Positions 24,081-32,055 of a stretch of 64,000 nt of DNA are shown here, piece by piece. Within the stretch, counting starts at the first letter, position 1, and the number at the start of each line of letters is the position of its first letter. The notes below the pieces were generated by a model. The model searched no databases. It saw nothing but the letters and a program-made list of their open reading frames with translations, and was not told where the DNA came from. Origin of the DNA: Mycobacterium sp. 852002-40037_SCH5390672 (GTDB lineage: Bacteria > Actinomycetota > Actinomycetes > Mycobacteriales > Mycobacteriaceae); the NCBI RefSeq assembly GCF_001665875.1, contig NZ_LZTA01000102.1, forward strand, positions 62,001 to 126,000, in the 5' to 3' direction. The translations under genes were made by a program, and so were the position numbers.

Positions 24081-24116
24081 GGAATGGATCCTTTCAATCG
24101 CTTTTGTTACAGCAGG

Positions 24117-24587
24117 TCAGGTGGGATGCGCAGTGCGTCGGAAACGGGCCACCAGCGGGTAGAGCTGGCAGCCCAGGCAGATGCCGAAGGCCGCGTTGAG
24201 GAAAGCGGCCGCCAGGGCGGCCCCGGTGGCGATGACGCCGACGAGGACGGCGCCGGCGGCGAAGCCGGCAGTTCCCAGGACGGCGAAGATCAGGCCGACG
24301 AGTTGGGCGAATTTCAGCGGTGCGGTCGGTTCGCGATCCTGCACCGGCCCCAGCCGGGGCGCGACGACGGTGGCGAAGATCCGGCCGTACGGATGCTTGC
24401 GCGGCCCGCCGGCCGCGCCGATGGCGAAGATGACGGCCTGAACGCCCAGAATCAACGCCGCTGCCAGCGGACTCGCCGCCGAGACGACGAGCGCCAGCAC
24501 CAGGACTGCGGTGGTGACCCAAGCGGCGAATCGCGGTCCACGCACGTCGACCAGGTCGGGCTGCGTGGTGGTGTTGCTGCTTGGCAA
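24117..24587 (-). CDS. DUF4395 membrane protein
   Basis: A 156-residue integral membrane protein with four hydrophobic helices: WVTTAVLVLALVVSAA, LILGVQAVIFAIGA, LVGLIFAVLGTAGFAAGAVLVGVI and AAAFLNAAFGICLGCQLYP. The C-x2-C pair in ICLGCQLYP near the end is the family hallmark and suggests redox or sulfur chemistry at the membrane face. TTG start with GAGGAG 10 nt upstream. First structural gene of the cysA2-sseC2 operon and about 100 nt downstream of the cysteine leader peptide, so probably a sulfur-compound transporter or carrier; that role is inference. Confidence 0.85.
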   Translation of the reverse strand: MPSSNTTTQPDLVDVRGPRFAAWVTTAVLVLALVVSAASPLAAALILGVQAVIFAIGAAGGPRKHPYGRIFATVVAPRLGPVQDREPTAPLKFAQLVGLIFAVLGTAGFAAGAVLVGVIATGAALAAAFLNAAFGICLGCQLYPLVARFRRTAHPT

Positions 24588-24641
24588 GGTACTACTCCTC
24601 GATACCCCTATTGCTGACGGAAACGACGAATGGAGACGTGC

Positions 24642-24685
24642 CTCGGTCTGGATCCGGGGCCGCTCCGAGTGCTACGCGAAGCGCG
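24642..24685 (-). promoter_or_regulatory. Possible attenuator stems after the poly-cysteine leader
   Basis: Two inverted repeats lie between the leader stop and DUF4395: CGCG-AAG-CGCG at 24675-24685 and CTCGG (24642-24646) with CCGAG (24665-24669). Either could fold differently depending on where a ribosome stalls on the Cys codons. No U-tract terminator is obvious, so control may act at the DUF4395 ribosome binding site. Confidence 0.35.
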
Positions 24686-24690
24686 GCTAC

Positions 24691-24780
24691 TCAGCAGCAA
24701 CAGCAACAACAACAGCCCGCGGTGCGGCACAGGGCAACTGCGCGACGCTGGGTGAGCATGGGCTCGAGGCGGGCTAACAC
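24691..24780 (-). CDS. Leaderless poly-cysteine leader peptide (cysteine attenuator)
   Basis: A 29-codon frame starting at GTG 24780, with MLTQRRAV in the middle and ending in A-G followed by seven consecutive Cys codons and TGA. The -10 box TAAGCT ends 7 nt before the GTG, which marks a leaderless message. It precedes the DUF4395-cysA2-sseC2 sulfur operon on the same strand. Poly-Cys leaderless ORFs of this kind are reported in M. smegmatis and M. tuberculosis as cysteine-responsive attenuators of this very operon: when Cys-tRNA is short, the ribosome stalls and downstream genes are expressed. An internal ATG (24759) could give 22 residues. Confidence 0.8.
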   Translation of the reverse strand: MLARLEPMLTQRRAVALCRTAGCCCCCCC

Positions 24781-24787
24781 GTCGGTC

Positions 24788-24793
24788 AGCTTA
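24788..24793 (-). promoter_or_regulatory. -10 box of the poly-Cys leader and sulfur operon
   Basis: TAAGCT, 7 nt before the GTG at 24780. A TTGACC (24808-24813) lies upstream with a short 14-nt gap, so its role as -35 box is doubtful. Confidence 0.45.
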
Positions 24794-24809
24794 CCCAATG
24801 ACACCGTGG

Positions 24810-25229
24810 TCAAGCCAACAGTGGTTGCAGCGCGGACCGCAGGTCGGCGGGGTTGGGCACTCCGGAGGTGCGGTATCGCTGCCGGCCGTCGGCGTCGAAG
24901 ATCAACGTGGTGGGCAGGGAAAGGACCGAATACCGGCGTGCGGTCTCCGGATTGGCGTCGAGGTCGATCTCGATATGGGCCACCGCACCCAGGTCGTCGC
25001 AGACCTGTTCGACGACGCGGCGGACCCGGTCGCACGGCCCGCACCACGGGGCGCTGAAATGCACCACGGTCGGTCCGCTGCGGGAAAGCCCGAGCGCCGC
25101 GATGTCGGCGTCGGTGTCCTGATCCGGCTTGGAAGCGATTTCCCGAATGCTTCCGGAGCGACGGGTCAACAACCACCCGGCGAGGGTTGCCGCCGCGAGC
25201 GCCGCGACGGTCACGACGATGACGGTCAT
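24810..25229 (-). CDS. thiX: Membrane-anchored thioredoxin-fold protein
   Basis: A 139-residue protein with an N-terminal signal-anchor helix (TVIVVTVAALAAATLAGWLL) and a thioredoxin domain with the active site WCGPCDRV at about residues 62-69, cis-proline region SLPTTLIFDADG, and FSAP before the active site. It should catalyse dithiol-disulfide exchange at the membrane. The ATG overlaps the lmeA stop (25226-25229). It precedes the sulfur operon, which starts from its own promoter. Confidence 0.9.
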   Translation of the reverse strand: MTVIVVTVAALAAATLAGWLLTRRSGSIREIASKPDQDTDADIAALGLSRSGPTVVHFSAPWCGPCDRVRRVVEQVCDDLGAVAHIEIDLDANPETARRYSVLSLPTTLIFDADGRQRYRTSGVPNPADLRSALQPLLA

Positions 25230-26095
25230 GACCGTTTAAACCCCTCGAGGGTCACGGTTACTCCATGGGTGATTCCCTCGATGATGACGTCGGATCCCCG
25301 GGCTCCCTCGGTGGTCGGCGCGACACCGAAGGGCAGTCGCTGATTGGGCAGCCTTCCGCTGAAGGCGTGCAGCACGGCGTCCTGTTTGTCCGCGGGCACG
25401 GTCTGGTTGGCGGTGTCCGATCCGGTGAGCACACCGGTCGGGGTGAAAACCAACGTCGCCGGGTCGTCCGGGGCGATCGAGAGGTCGACCGAAACGCTGA
25501 CCCGGCTACCGAAGCCCGCCGATTTCGGTGTTCCCGTGAATACCAGCCCGTGGCTGCCCGAGATACCGGATGCGGTGACACCGCCGGTGGAGGTGTTGGT
25601 TTCCTTGGGTGGCGCCTCGACCATCAGGTCACTGATGCCCATGAATCGGCCCAGGTGCGTCGAATCGATGATGATGCGGCTCTCCAGCTTGCCCACCGCG
25701 AGCTTTGCATCCGGGCCGATCAACCACGACGCCTGGGCCAGGTCCACCGAGTACATCGTGGCTTCCAGCGTGGCCCTGCCGGTCATCGCGTGGTCGACCG
25801 CGTTGGCCTTGATCTCCACCTGGCTGTACTTGCCGCGCATCGCCTGCGGAAGGAAGGGAAACGCCACGATGGCCACGAACGGGTCGCTGCCCAGCTTGGC
25901 CGCTTTACGGACGCTGGACGACAGCCGGTATTCGGCGTAGATGCTGGTCCCGTAGTCAGCGCTGATCGCGCCCAGGGCGACCACCGCAACCACGATCGCG
26001 GTCGCGGTCACAGCAATCAGCATCTTGCGCACCCGGACATTGTGGCGTAACACCCAGGAGCCGGTCGCTGCCGGATCGGTCGTGGCGGGGCTCAC
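25226..26095 (-). CDS. lmeA: LmeA family phospholipid-binding protein (DUF2993)
   Basis: A 289-residue protein with a membrane or signal helix at about residues 25-48 (MLIAVTATAIVVAVVALGAIS) and a long beta-rich DUF2993 domain. KYSQVEIKANAVDHAMTGRATLEATMYSVDLAQASWLIG and GRLPNQRLPFGVAPTTEGARGSDVIIEGITHGVTVTLEGF are typical. In mycobacteria LmeA is a periplasmic phosphatidylinositide-binding factor needed for mannan chain elongation of lipomannan. It diverges from glnR and is co-translated with the thioredoxin gene. Confidence 0.88.
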   Translation of the reverse strand: MSPATTDPAATGSWVLRHNVRVRKMLIAVTATAIVVAVVALGAISADYGTSIYAEYRLSSSVRKAAKLGSDPFVAIVAFPFLPQAMRGKYSQVEIKANAVDHAMTGRATLEATMYSVDLAQASWLIGPDAKLAVGKLESRIIIDSTHLGRFMGISDLMVEAPPKETNTSTGGVTASGISGSHGLVFTGTPKSAGFGSRVSVSVDLSIAPDDPATLVFTPTGVLTGSDTANQTVPADKQDAVLHAFSGRLPNQRLPFGVAPTTEGARGSDVIIEGITHGVTVTLEGFKRS

Positions 26096-26120
26096 ACTGG
26101 CTTGTCTGCCACGCGAAAAA

Positions 26121-26153
26121 ACCAGGTGACACGTTATCGTTAGATGACCTGGT
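26121..26153. promoter_or_regulatory. Inverted repeat in the lmeA-glnR divergent promoter region
   Basis: ACCAGGT (26121-26127) and ACCTGGT (26147-26153) are perfect complements around a 19-nt spacer containing GTTATCGTTAG, followed by GTAACTAACG. Operator, possibly for GlnR itself or another regulator; the GlnR consensus was not matched with confidence. Confidence 0.4.
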
Positions 26154-26215
26154 AACTAACGCTTAATGGCGTCGTGAATTTGGGAGATGCCGTTCCCCCG
26201 ACCTGGAGGGGCTAG

Positions 26216-26989
26216 TTGGAACTACTGCTGCTGACCTCGGAGCTGCATCCCGACCCGGTCTTGCCGTCGTTGTCCCTGCTTCCGCATACGGTACGGACGG
26301 CGCCGCCAGAGCCCTCTTCGCTGCTCGAGGCCGGGACCGCGGATGCGGTGATCGTCGACGCGCGCACCGACTTGTCGTCGGCGCGCGGACTGTGTCGTTT
26401 GTTGAGCACGGCCGGCCGGTCGGTTCCGGTGCTGGCCGTGGTGAGTGAAGGCGGCCTGGTGGCCGTCAGCTCGGACTGGGGTCTGGACGAGATTTTGTTG
26501 CCCACCACCGGACCCGCAGAGGTCGACGCACGCCTGCGGCTGGTGGTCGGTCGCCGCGGCGGGCTCGCGGACCAGGAGAGTGCCGGCAAGGTCAGCCTCG
26601 GCGAGTTGGTCATCGATGAAGGCACCTATACCGCCCGGCTGCGCGGCCGCCCACTCGATCTCACCTACAAAGAATTCGAGTTGCTCAAATACCTGGCTCA
26701 GCACGCCGGGCGGGTGTTCACGCGCGCACAGCTGCTGCACGAGGTATGGGGATACGACTTCTTCGGCGGCACCCGCACCGTCGATGTGCATGTGCGTCGG
26801 CTGCGGGCCAAACTGGGCCCCGAGCACGAGGCGCTGATCGGCACGGTACGCAACGTGGGTTACAAGGCGGTGCGCCCCGCCCGTGGCCGCGCGCCGATTG
26901 CCGAGCCCGACGACGCCGACGGCGCGGACTCCGAATCCGAATCGCAGGACGTCCAAGATCCGCTGGTCGATCCGTTGCATACGCAGTGA
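26216..26989 (+). CDS. glnR: Nitrogen response regulator GlnR (OmpR-type)
   Basis: A 257-residue orphan response regulator. The receiver domain (about 1-115) starts ELLLLTSELHPDPVLPSLSLLPHTVR and is atypical, lacking a complete phosphorylation pocket. The winged helix at about 130-225 (LTYKEFELLKYLAQHAGRVFTRAQLLHEVWGYDFFGGTRTVDVHVRRLRAKLG) is fully conserved. GlnR activates nitrogen assimilation genes (glnA, amtB and others) when nitrogen is limiting. TTG start follows GGAGGGG by 5 nt. The stop overlaps the mshD GTG. The acidic tail is variable between species. Confidence 0.93.
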   Translation: MELLLLTSELHPDPVLPSLSLLPHTVRTAPPEPSSLLEAGTADAVIVDARTDLSSARGLCRLLSTAGRSVPVLAVVSEGGLVAVSSDWGLDEILLPTTGPAEVDARLRLVVGRRGGLADQESAGKVSLGELVIDEGTYTARLRGRPLDLTYKEFELLKYLAQHAGRVFTRAQLLHEVWGYDFFGGTRTVDVHVRRLRAKLGPEHEALIGTVRNVGYKAVRPARGRAPIAEPDDADGADSESESQDVQDPLVDPLHTQ

Positions 26990-27942
26990 CTTCGCCTGAC
27001 TGGCGCCGCACGTTGACCATCGAAGAGCAGCAGGGCGTACGCGAACTCGTCAGTGCGGCAACCGAATCCGATGGAGTCGCGCCCGTCGGTGAACAGGTGT
27101 TGCGTGAACTCGGGCATGACCGCACCGAGCATCTGCTGATCACGAATTCCGCAACCGGGGCCACATCGCCCGCCGACGCGATCGTCGGCTACCTCAATCT
27201 GAGCCCGCCGCGCGACGCGGAAAGCGGGATGGCCGAACTCGTGGTGCACCCGCAGGCGCGCCGGCGTGGTATCGGGTCGACACTGGCACGCGCGGCATTG
27301 GCGAAAACCGGTGCAGCAAACCGGTTTTGGGCCCACGGCACGCTGGAGCCGGCCCGTGCGACCGCGTCCGCACTGGGCCTGACCCCGGTGCGGGAACTGA
27401 TGCAGATGCGGCGCTCGCTGCGTGATCTGCCCGACACCGTGCCTACGGTGCCCGGGGTGGAAATCCGCACCTACGCGGGCACCGACGACGACGCCGAGCT
27501 GCTGCGGGTCAACAACGCCGCGTTTGCCCACCACCCCGAACAGGGTGGCTGGACGGACGTCGAGCTGGCGGAGCGGCGCAATGAACCGTGGTTCGACCCG
27601 GCGGGCCTGTTCCTCGCGTTCGCCGACTCCAGCAGTGATCAGCCCGGCACCCTGCTGGGCTTTCACTGGACCAAGGTGCACCTCGATCAACCGGGCCTAG
27701 GTGAGGTGTACGTGGTGGGCGTCGATCCGTCGGCGCAGGGCCGCGGCCTGGGGCAGGCGTTGACCGCCGTCGGCATCGAATGGTTGGCGCGGCGCCTGTC
27801 CGGCCCCGAAACGCCGGCCGAACCTACCGTGATGCTCTACGTGGAGTCGGACAACGTCGCCGCGGTGCGCACCTACCAGCGCTTGGGCTTCACCACCTAC
27901 AGCGTTGACACCGCATACGCGGTGGTTCCCGCGGCCAACTGA
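26986..27942 (+). CDS. mshD: Mycothiol synthase MshD
   Basis: A 318-residue tandem GNAT acetyltransferase that acetylates Cys-GlcN-Ins with acetyl-CoA, the final step of mycothiol synthesis. Both acetyl-CoA loops are visible: VVHPQARRRGIGSTLARAAL in the N-terminal domain and VVGVDPSAQGRGLGQALTAVGI in the active C-terminal domain, ending ESDNVAAVRTYQRLGFTTY. GTG start in the GTGA overlap with glnR; the longer frame reads through glnR. No RBS is obvious, so translation is probably coupled. Confidence 0.95.
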   Translation: MTSPDWRRTLTIEEQQGVRELVSAATESDGVAPVGEQVLRELGHDRTEHLLITNSATGATSPADAIVGYLNLSPPRDAESGMAELVVHPQARRRGIGSTLARAALAKTGAANRFWAHGTLEPARATASALGLTPVRELMQMRRSLRDLPDTVPTVPGVEIRTYAGTDDDAELLRVNNAAFAHHPEQGGWTDVELAERRNEPWFDPAGLFLAFADSSSDQPGTLLGFHWTKVHLDQPGLGEVYVVGVDPSAQGRGLGQALTAVGIEWLARRLSGPETPAEPTVMLYVESDNVAAVRTYQRLGFTTYSVDTAYAVVPAAN

Positions 27943-28108
27943 CCGCGGGGACGAGCGGCGCCTCCCCAGATCGTTAATCTGGTTCTGGCTATTGAGACGT
28001 TGCTGTCGGCCGCGTCGGCGCATATTTTCGCCGTCGCTTGGCAACCTCACACGAGAGATGGCCAGCGGCACCCACGTGCGTCCGGAACGCATCAGGAAAG
28101 CGAGATCG

Positions 28109-29233
28109 GTGAGGCTCGACAGGCAGGGCAGGGCGCTGGCCGCCGTGGCGCTGGCGACGGCGCTCGGTGCCGGGGCGCTGACCGCCTGCGGCAGCGACGA
28201 GAACCGCCGCGGGGCCGCCCCGCCCCGCGTTTCCGGCGTCACCGGAACGGCGGGGTGCGGCGGCAAGGACAAGCTGACGGCGGAGGGCTCAACCGCTCAA
28301 GAGAACGCGATCACGGTGTTCAACCAGCTGTGGGGGCAGTACTGCCCGGGCAAGGGCCTGGCCTACAACCCGACCGGCTCGGGCGCCGGCCGTGAGCAGT
28401 TCATCGCCGGACATGTCGACTTCGCGGGCGCGGACTCCCCCTTGGTCGCGGACCAGATCGGCCCCGCCGCCAAACGCTGCGACGGCAACCCGGCATGGGA
28501 CCTGCCGCTGGTCTTCGGGCCGATCGGGATCGTCTACAACCTGCCCGGAAATCCGGCCGTCGTGATCAACAGTGACGCGCTGGCCAAAATTTTCACCGGC
28601 AGGATCACCGCCTGGAACGACCCGATCCTGGCGGCCCTCAATCCGGGCGCGGCACTGCCGGACACCAAGATCACGCCGATCTACCGCACCGACTCGTCAG
28701 GAACCACGGACAACGTTCAGAAATATCTGACCGCGGCCGCACCGCAGAGCTGGTCCAAAGGAGTCGGCACGGAATTTCAGGGAGGCGTCGGCGAGGGCGC
28801 CGCGAAGTCGGCCGGCGTCATTCAGGCTGTGCGGGCCACCCCGGGCGCCATCGGATACGTCGAGAAGGGCTTCGCCGACCAGGCCGGCACGCCCTACGCC
28901 AAAATCGCCACCCGCGGTGGCGTGATCCCGTTGACCAACGACACCGCGGGGAACGCCGTGAAAGCGGCCAAATTCCTGGCCGAGGGCGATGACCTGGTGC
29001 TCGACCTCAATGCCATGTACAGCTCCGAGGAACCGGGCGTCTACCCGTTGCTGCTGGTCACCTACGAGATCGTGTGCTCAAAGGGCTACGACGCCCAGAC
29101 GTCCGCGGCCGTTAAATCGTTCCTCGCGATAGCCGCCAGTAGCGGACAGGGCGAACTCGTGACGGCCGGCTACGTGCCGCTGCCCGATAAGGTCAGGGAA
29201 CGACTGGCCACGGCCATCGACGCGATGCAGTAA
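28109..29233 (+). CDS. pstS: Phosphate ABC transporter substrate-binding lipoprotein PstS
   Basis: A 374-residue lipoprotein. The signal peptide LAAVALATALGAGALTAC ends in a lipobox (LTAC), so the mature protein is anchored to the outer face of the membrane. Phosphate-binding elements are DKLTAEGSTAQENAITVF and NPTGSGAGREQFIAG, DFAGADSPL, and TDSSGTTDNVQKYL. It captures Pi for PstCAB. GTG 28109 follows AGGAAAG by about 9 nt; a GTG ten codons upstream is possible. First gene of pstS-pstC-pstA-pstB. Confidence 0.95.
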   Translation: MRLDRQGRALAAVALATALGAGALTACGSDENRRGAAPPRVSGVTGTAGCGGKDKLTAEGSTAQENAITVFNQLWGQYCPGKGLAYNPTGSGAGREQFIAGHVDFAGADSPLVADQIGPAAKRCDGNPAWDLPLVFGPIGIVYNLPGNPAVVINSDALAKIFTGRITAWNDPILAALNPGAALPDTKITPIYRTDSSGTTDNVQKYLTAAAPQSWSKGVGTEFQGGVGEGAAKSAGVIQAVRATPGAIGYVEKGFADQAGTPYAKIATRGGVIPLTNDTAGNAVKAAKFLAEGDDLVLDLNAMYSSEEPGVYPLLLVTYEIVCSKGYDAQTSAAVKSFLAIAASSGQGELVTAGYVPLPDKVRERLATAIDAMQ

Positions 29234-29284
29234 CGACGTGACTCGGGTTTCAAGGAGCGACAGCAGGACTGTGACGGGATCACA

Positions 29285-30328
29285 GTGACGGGTTTTTCAG
29301 GGCCAAATCCCATCGACGCGGGTTCGGGTGCGGTGGTCGCCGCGCCGTATCCGGAGTCGCAGGCGGCGCCCATCAGCCCCTGGGGACAGGGGCGGCCGCA
29401 TGTCGCGGACCGGATTTTCCGCTGGGTCGCGCAGTCGTCGGGCGTGCTCATCATCGTCGTGATCGCCGCGATCGCCGCCTTTTTGCTCGGCCGCGCCATA
29501 CCGGCGCTGCACCGCAATCGGGAGAACTTCTTCACTTACGGCGGCACATGGACCACCACCGACACCTCGGCGATGCACTTCGGCATCGCCAGCCTGGTGC
29601 CGGTCACCGTGTTCGTGTCACTGTTCGCGTTGATCCTGGCCATGCCGGTCGCGCTGGGCGTGGCCATCTTCATCACGCAGTACGCGCCGCGGCGGGTCGC
29701 CACACCGCTGGCCTACTCGGTTGATCTGCTGGCCGCGGTGCCTTCGATCATCTACGGAGCGTGGGGTCTATATGTGCTGGCGCCGCAGCTGCGCCCGGTC
29801 GCCACCTGGCTCAATCGCTGCCTCGGCTGGTGTTTTCTGTTCGCCGACGGCAACGCGTCGCCGGCCGGCGGGGGGACCATCTTCACGGGTGGAATCGTCT
29901 TGGCGGTGATGATCCTGCCGATCATCACCGCCGTCACGCGCGAAGTGTTCGTCCAGACACCGCAGGACCAGATCGAGGCCGTGCTGGCGCTCGGTGCCAC
30001 CCGTTGGGAAGTCGTCAAGACGGTCACGCTGCCCTTCGGGCGGTCGGGCTACGTCAGCGGCTCGATGCTGGGGCTGGGCCGCGCCCTGGGCGAGACGGTG
30101 GCGATGCTGATCATCCTGCGGGGCACCCAGTCAGCGTTCGGCTGGTCGCTGTTCGACGGGGGCTCCACCTTCGCGACCAAAATCGCCGGGGCCGCGGCCG
30201 AGTTCGAAGATCGTTACAAGGCCGGCGCGTACATCGCCGCGGGACTGACGCTCTTCGTGCTCACCTTCGTAGTCGACGCCTTGGCGCGGGGTGCCGTCGC
30301 CCGGGCGGGGCGAAAGGGCGCCCGATGA
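29285..30328 (+). CDS. pstC: Phosphate ABC transporter permease PstC
   Basis: A 347-residue inner-membrane permease with six predicted helices, such as IFRWVAQSSGVLIIVVIAAIAAFLLG and TPLAYSVDLLAAVPSIIYGAWGLYVL. The EAA-type ATPase-contact loop is EAVLALGATRWEVVKTVTLPFGRSGYVSGSMLGLGRALGET. Forms the channel with PstA. GTG start; the stop overlaps the pstA ATG (ATGA), so the two are coupled. Confidence 0.95.
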   Translation: MTGFSGPNPIDAGSGAVVAAPYPESQAAPISPWGQGRPHVADRIFRWVAQSSGVLIIVVIAAIAAFLLGRAIPALHRNRENFFTYGGTWTTTDTSAMHFGIASLVPVTVFVSLFALILAMPVALGVAIFITQYAPRRVATPLAYSVDLLAAVPSIIYGAWGLYVLAPQLRPVATWLNRCLGWCFLFADGNASPAGGGTIFTGGIVLAVMILPIITAVTREVFVQTPQDQIEAVLALGATRWEVVKTVTLPFGRSGYVSGSMLGLGRALGETVAMLIILRGTQSAFGWSLFDGGSTFATKIAGAAAEFEDRYKAGAYIAAGLTLFVLTFVVDALARGAVARAGRKGAR

Positions 30329-31239
30329 CCTCGATGTTGGACCGCCCGCTCAAGCCGCGCACGTTCTCACCGGTCAGCCGGCGCCGCCGTACCACGAATC
30401 TCATTGCGAGCCTGCTGGTTTCACTGTCGCTGCTGGTCGCGGTAACCCCGTTGGTGATGGTGCTGTGGTCGGTGGTCGTCAAAGGGGTCAAGGCGATCGC
30501 GTCGACCGTGTGGTGGTCACACTCGCAAGCGGGGATGACCGCATTCGTGACGGGTGGTGGCGCGTACCACGCGCTGGTCGGCACGGTGCTGCAGGGATTG
30601 GTATGCGCCGCCATCTCCGTCCCGCTCGGACTGATGGTCGCGATCTATCTGGTCGAGTACGGCGGCGGCACCGCGCTGGGCAGATTGGCCTCGTTCATGG
30701 TGGACATCCTGAGCGGTGTGCCGTCAATCGTTGCGGCGCTGTTCATCTATGCGTTATGCGTGGCCACGCTGGGACTTCCGCGGTCGGAATTCGCGGTATC
30801 GCTGGCGCTGGTCTTGCTGATGCTGCCGGTGATCGTGCGCGCCACCGAGGAGATGCTGCGGATCGTCCCGATGGATCTTCGCGAGGCCAGTTACGCGCTG
30901 GGCATCACCAAGTGGAAAACCATTGCCCGGGTGGTCATCCCCACCGGCCTGTCCGGCATCGTCACCGGCATACTGCTGGCGACGGCCAGAGTGATGGGAG
31001 AGACGGCGCCGCTGCTGATCCTCGTCGGTTACGCACAATCGATGAATTTCAATATCTTCAGCGGGTTCATGGGGACGCTGCCTGGCATGATGTTCAACCA
31101 GACGACGGCCGGCGCGAGTATCAACCCCATCCCCACGGATCGGTTGTGGGGTGCCGCACTAACCCTCATCCTGGTGATCGCCACCATCAACATCGCGGCC
31201 CGAGTGGTAGCGAAATTTCTGGGTGCCAGAAAGTCATAG
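30325..31239 (+). CDS. pstA: Phosphate ABC transporter permease PstA
   Basis: A 304-residue permease with an Arg-rich start and six helices (LIASLLVSLSLLVAVTPLVMVLWSVVV first). The contact loop is EMLRIVPMDLREASYALGITKWKTIARVVIPTGLSGIVTGILLATARVMGETAPLLILVG, and AGASINPIPTDRLWGAAL lies before the last helix. Pairs with PstC. ATG overlaps the pstC stop; pstB follows after 13 bp with GGAG before its start. Confidence 0.95.
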   Translation: MTSMLDRPLKPRTFSPVSRRRRTTNLIASLLVSLSLLVAVTPLVMVLWSVVVKGVKAIASTVWWSHSQAGMTAFVTGGGAYHALVGTVLQGLVCAAISVPLGLMVAIYLVEYGGGTALGRLASFMVDILSGVPSIVAALFIYALCVATLGLPRSEFAVSLALVLLMLPVIVRATEEMLRIVPMDLREASYALGITKWKTIARVVIPTGLSGIVTGILLATARVMGETAPLLILVGYAQSMNFNIFSGFMGTLPGMMFNQTTAGASINPIPTDRLWGAALTLILVIATINIAARVVAKFLGARKS

Positions 31240-31252
31240 GCAGGAGCACTAA

Positions 31253-32029
31253 GTGGCCAAACGGTTGGACCTCAAGGGCGTCAACATCTACTACGGCACG
31301 TTTCACGCGGTCGGGGATGTGACGCTGTCGGTTCTGCCCCGCAGCGTGACGGCGTTCATCGGCCCGTCGGGTTGCGGCAAGACGACGGTGCTGCGCACGC
31401 TCAACCGGATGCACGAGGTGGTGCCCGGCGGACGCGTCGAGGGCAGCGTGCTCCTCGACGACGAAGACATCTACGGCGCCGGGGTCGACCCGGTCGGCGT
31501 ACGCCGGGCCATCGGGATGGTGTTCCAGCGGCCGAACCCGTTCCCCGCCATGTCGATTCGCGACAACGTGGTGGCCGGCCTGAAGCTGCAGGGGGTGCGC
31601 AACCGCAAGGTGCTCGATGAGACGGCCGAGTATTCGCTCCGCGGGGCGAACCTGTGGGACGAGGTCAAGAACCGATTGGACAGGCCTGGCGGTGGCTTGT
31701 CCGGCGGGCAGCAGCAGCGCTTGTGCATCGCGCGGGCCATCGCCGTGCAACCCGATGTGCTGCTCATGGACGAGCCGTGCTCCGCGCTGGACCCGATCTC
31801 GACGATGGCCATCGAAGAGCTGATCAGTGAACTGAAGCAGGACTACACCATCGTCATCGTCACTCACAACATGCAGCAGGCGGCGCGGGTCAGCGACTAC
31901 ACGGCGTTTTTCAACCTGGAAGCGGTCGGAAAACCGGGGCGGCTGATCGAAGTCGACGACACAGAGAAGATCTTTTCCAACCCGAGCCAGAAGGCGACCG
32001 AGGACTACATTTCCGGCCGCTTCGGCTAG
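31253..32029 (+). CDS. pstB: Phosphate ABC transporter ATPase PstB (PhoT)
   Basis: A 258-residue ABC ATPase. Walker A GPSGCGKTT at about residues 37-45, signature LSGGQQQRLCIARAIA, Walker B DVLLMDEPCSALD and switch histidine in IVTHNMQQAARVSDYTAFF. It energises phosphate uptake and, with the PhoU-type protein, signals Pi status to the SenX3-RegX3 pair. The named M. tuberculosis counterpart at this position is phoT. GTG start. It ends the pst operon; the convergent phoY2 gene follows. Confidence 0.95.
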   Translation: MAKRLDLKGVNIYYGTFHAVGDVTLSVLPRSVTAFIGPSGCGKTTVLRTLNRMHEVVPGGRVEGSVLLDDEDIYGAGVDPVGVRRAIGMVFQRPNPFPAMSIRDNVVAGLKLQGVRNRKVLDETAEYSLRGANLWDEVKNRLDRPGGGLSGGQQQRLCIARAIAVQPDVLLMDEPCSALDPISTMAIEELISELKQDYTIVIVTHNMQQAARVSDYTAFFNLEAVGKPGRLIEVDDTEKIFSNPSQKATEDYISGRFG

Positions 32030-32055
32030 GCCGACGCCGCGGGGCGGCTGTTCGC

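Noticed and set aside
24661..24720. CAG/CAA-rich plus-strand microsatellite
   Set aside because: It is the reverse complement of the Cys codons of the leader peptide, not an independent repeat.
27943..28108. PHO-box (RegX3 site) before pstS
   Set aside because: Looked for direct repeats of GTTCA/TTCAC type; nothing close enough to claim.
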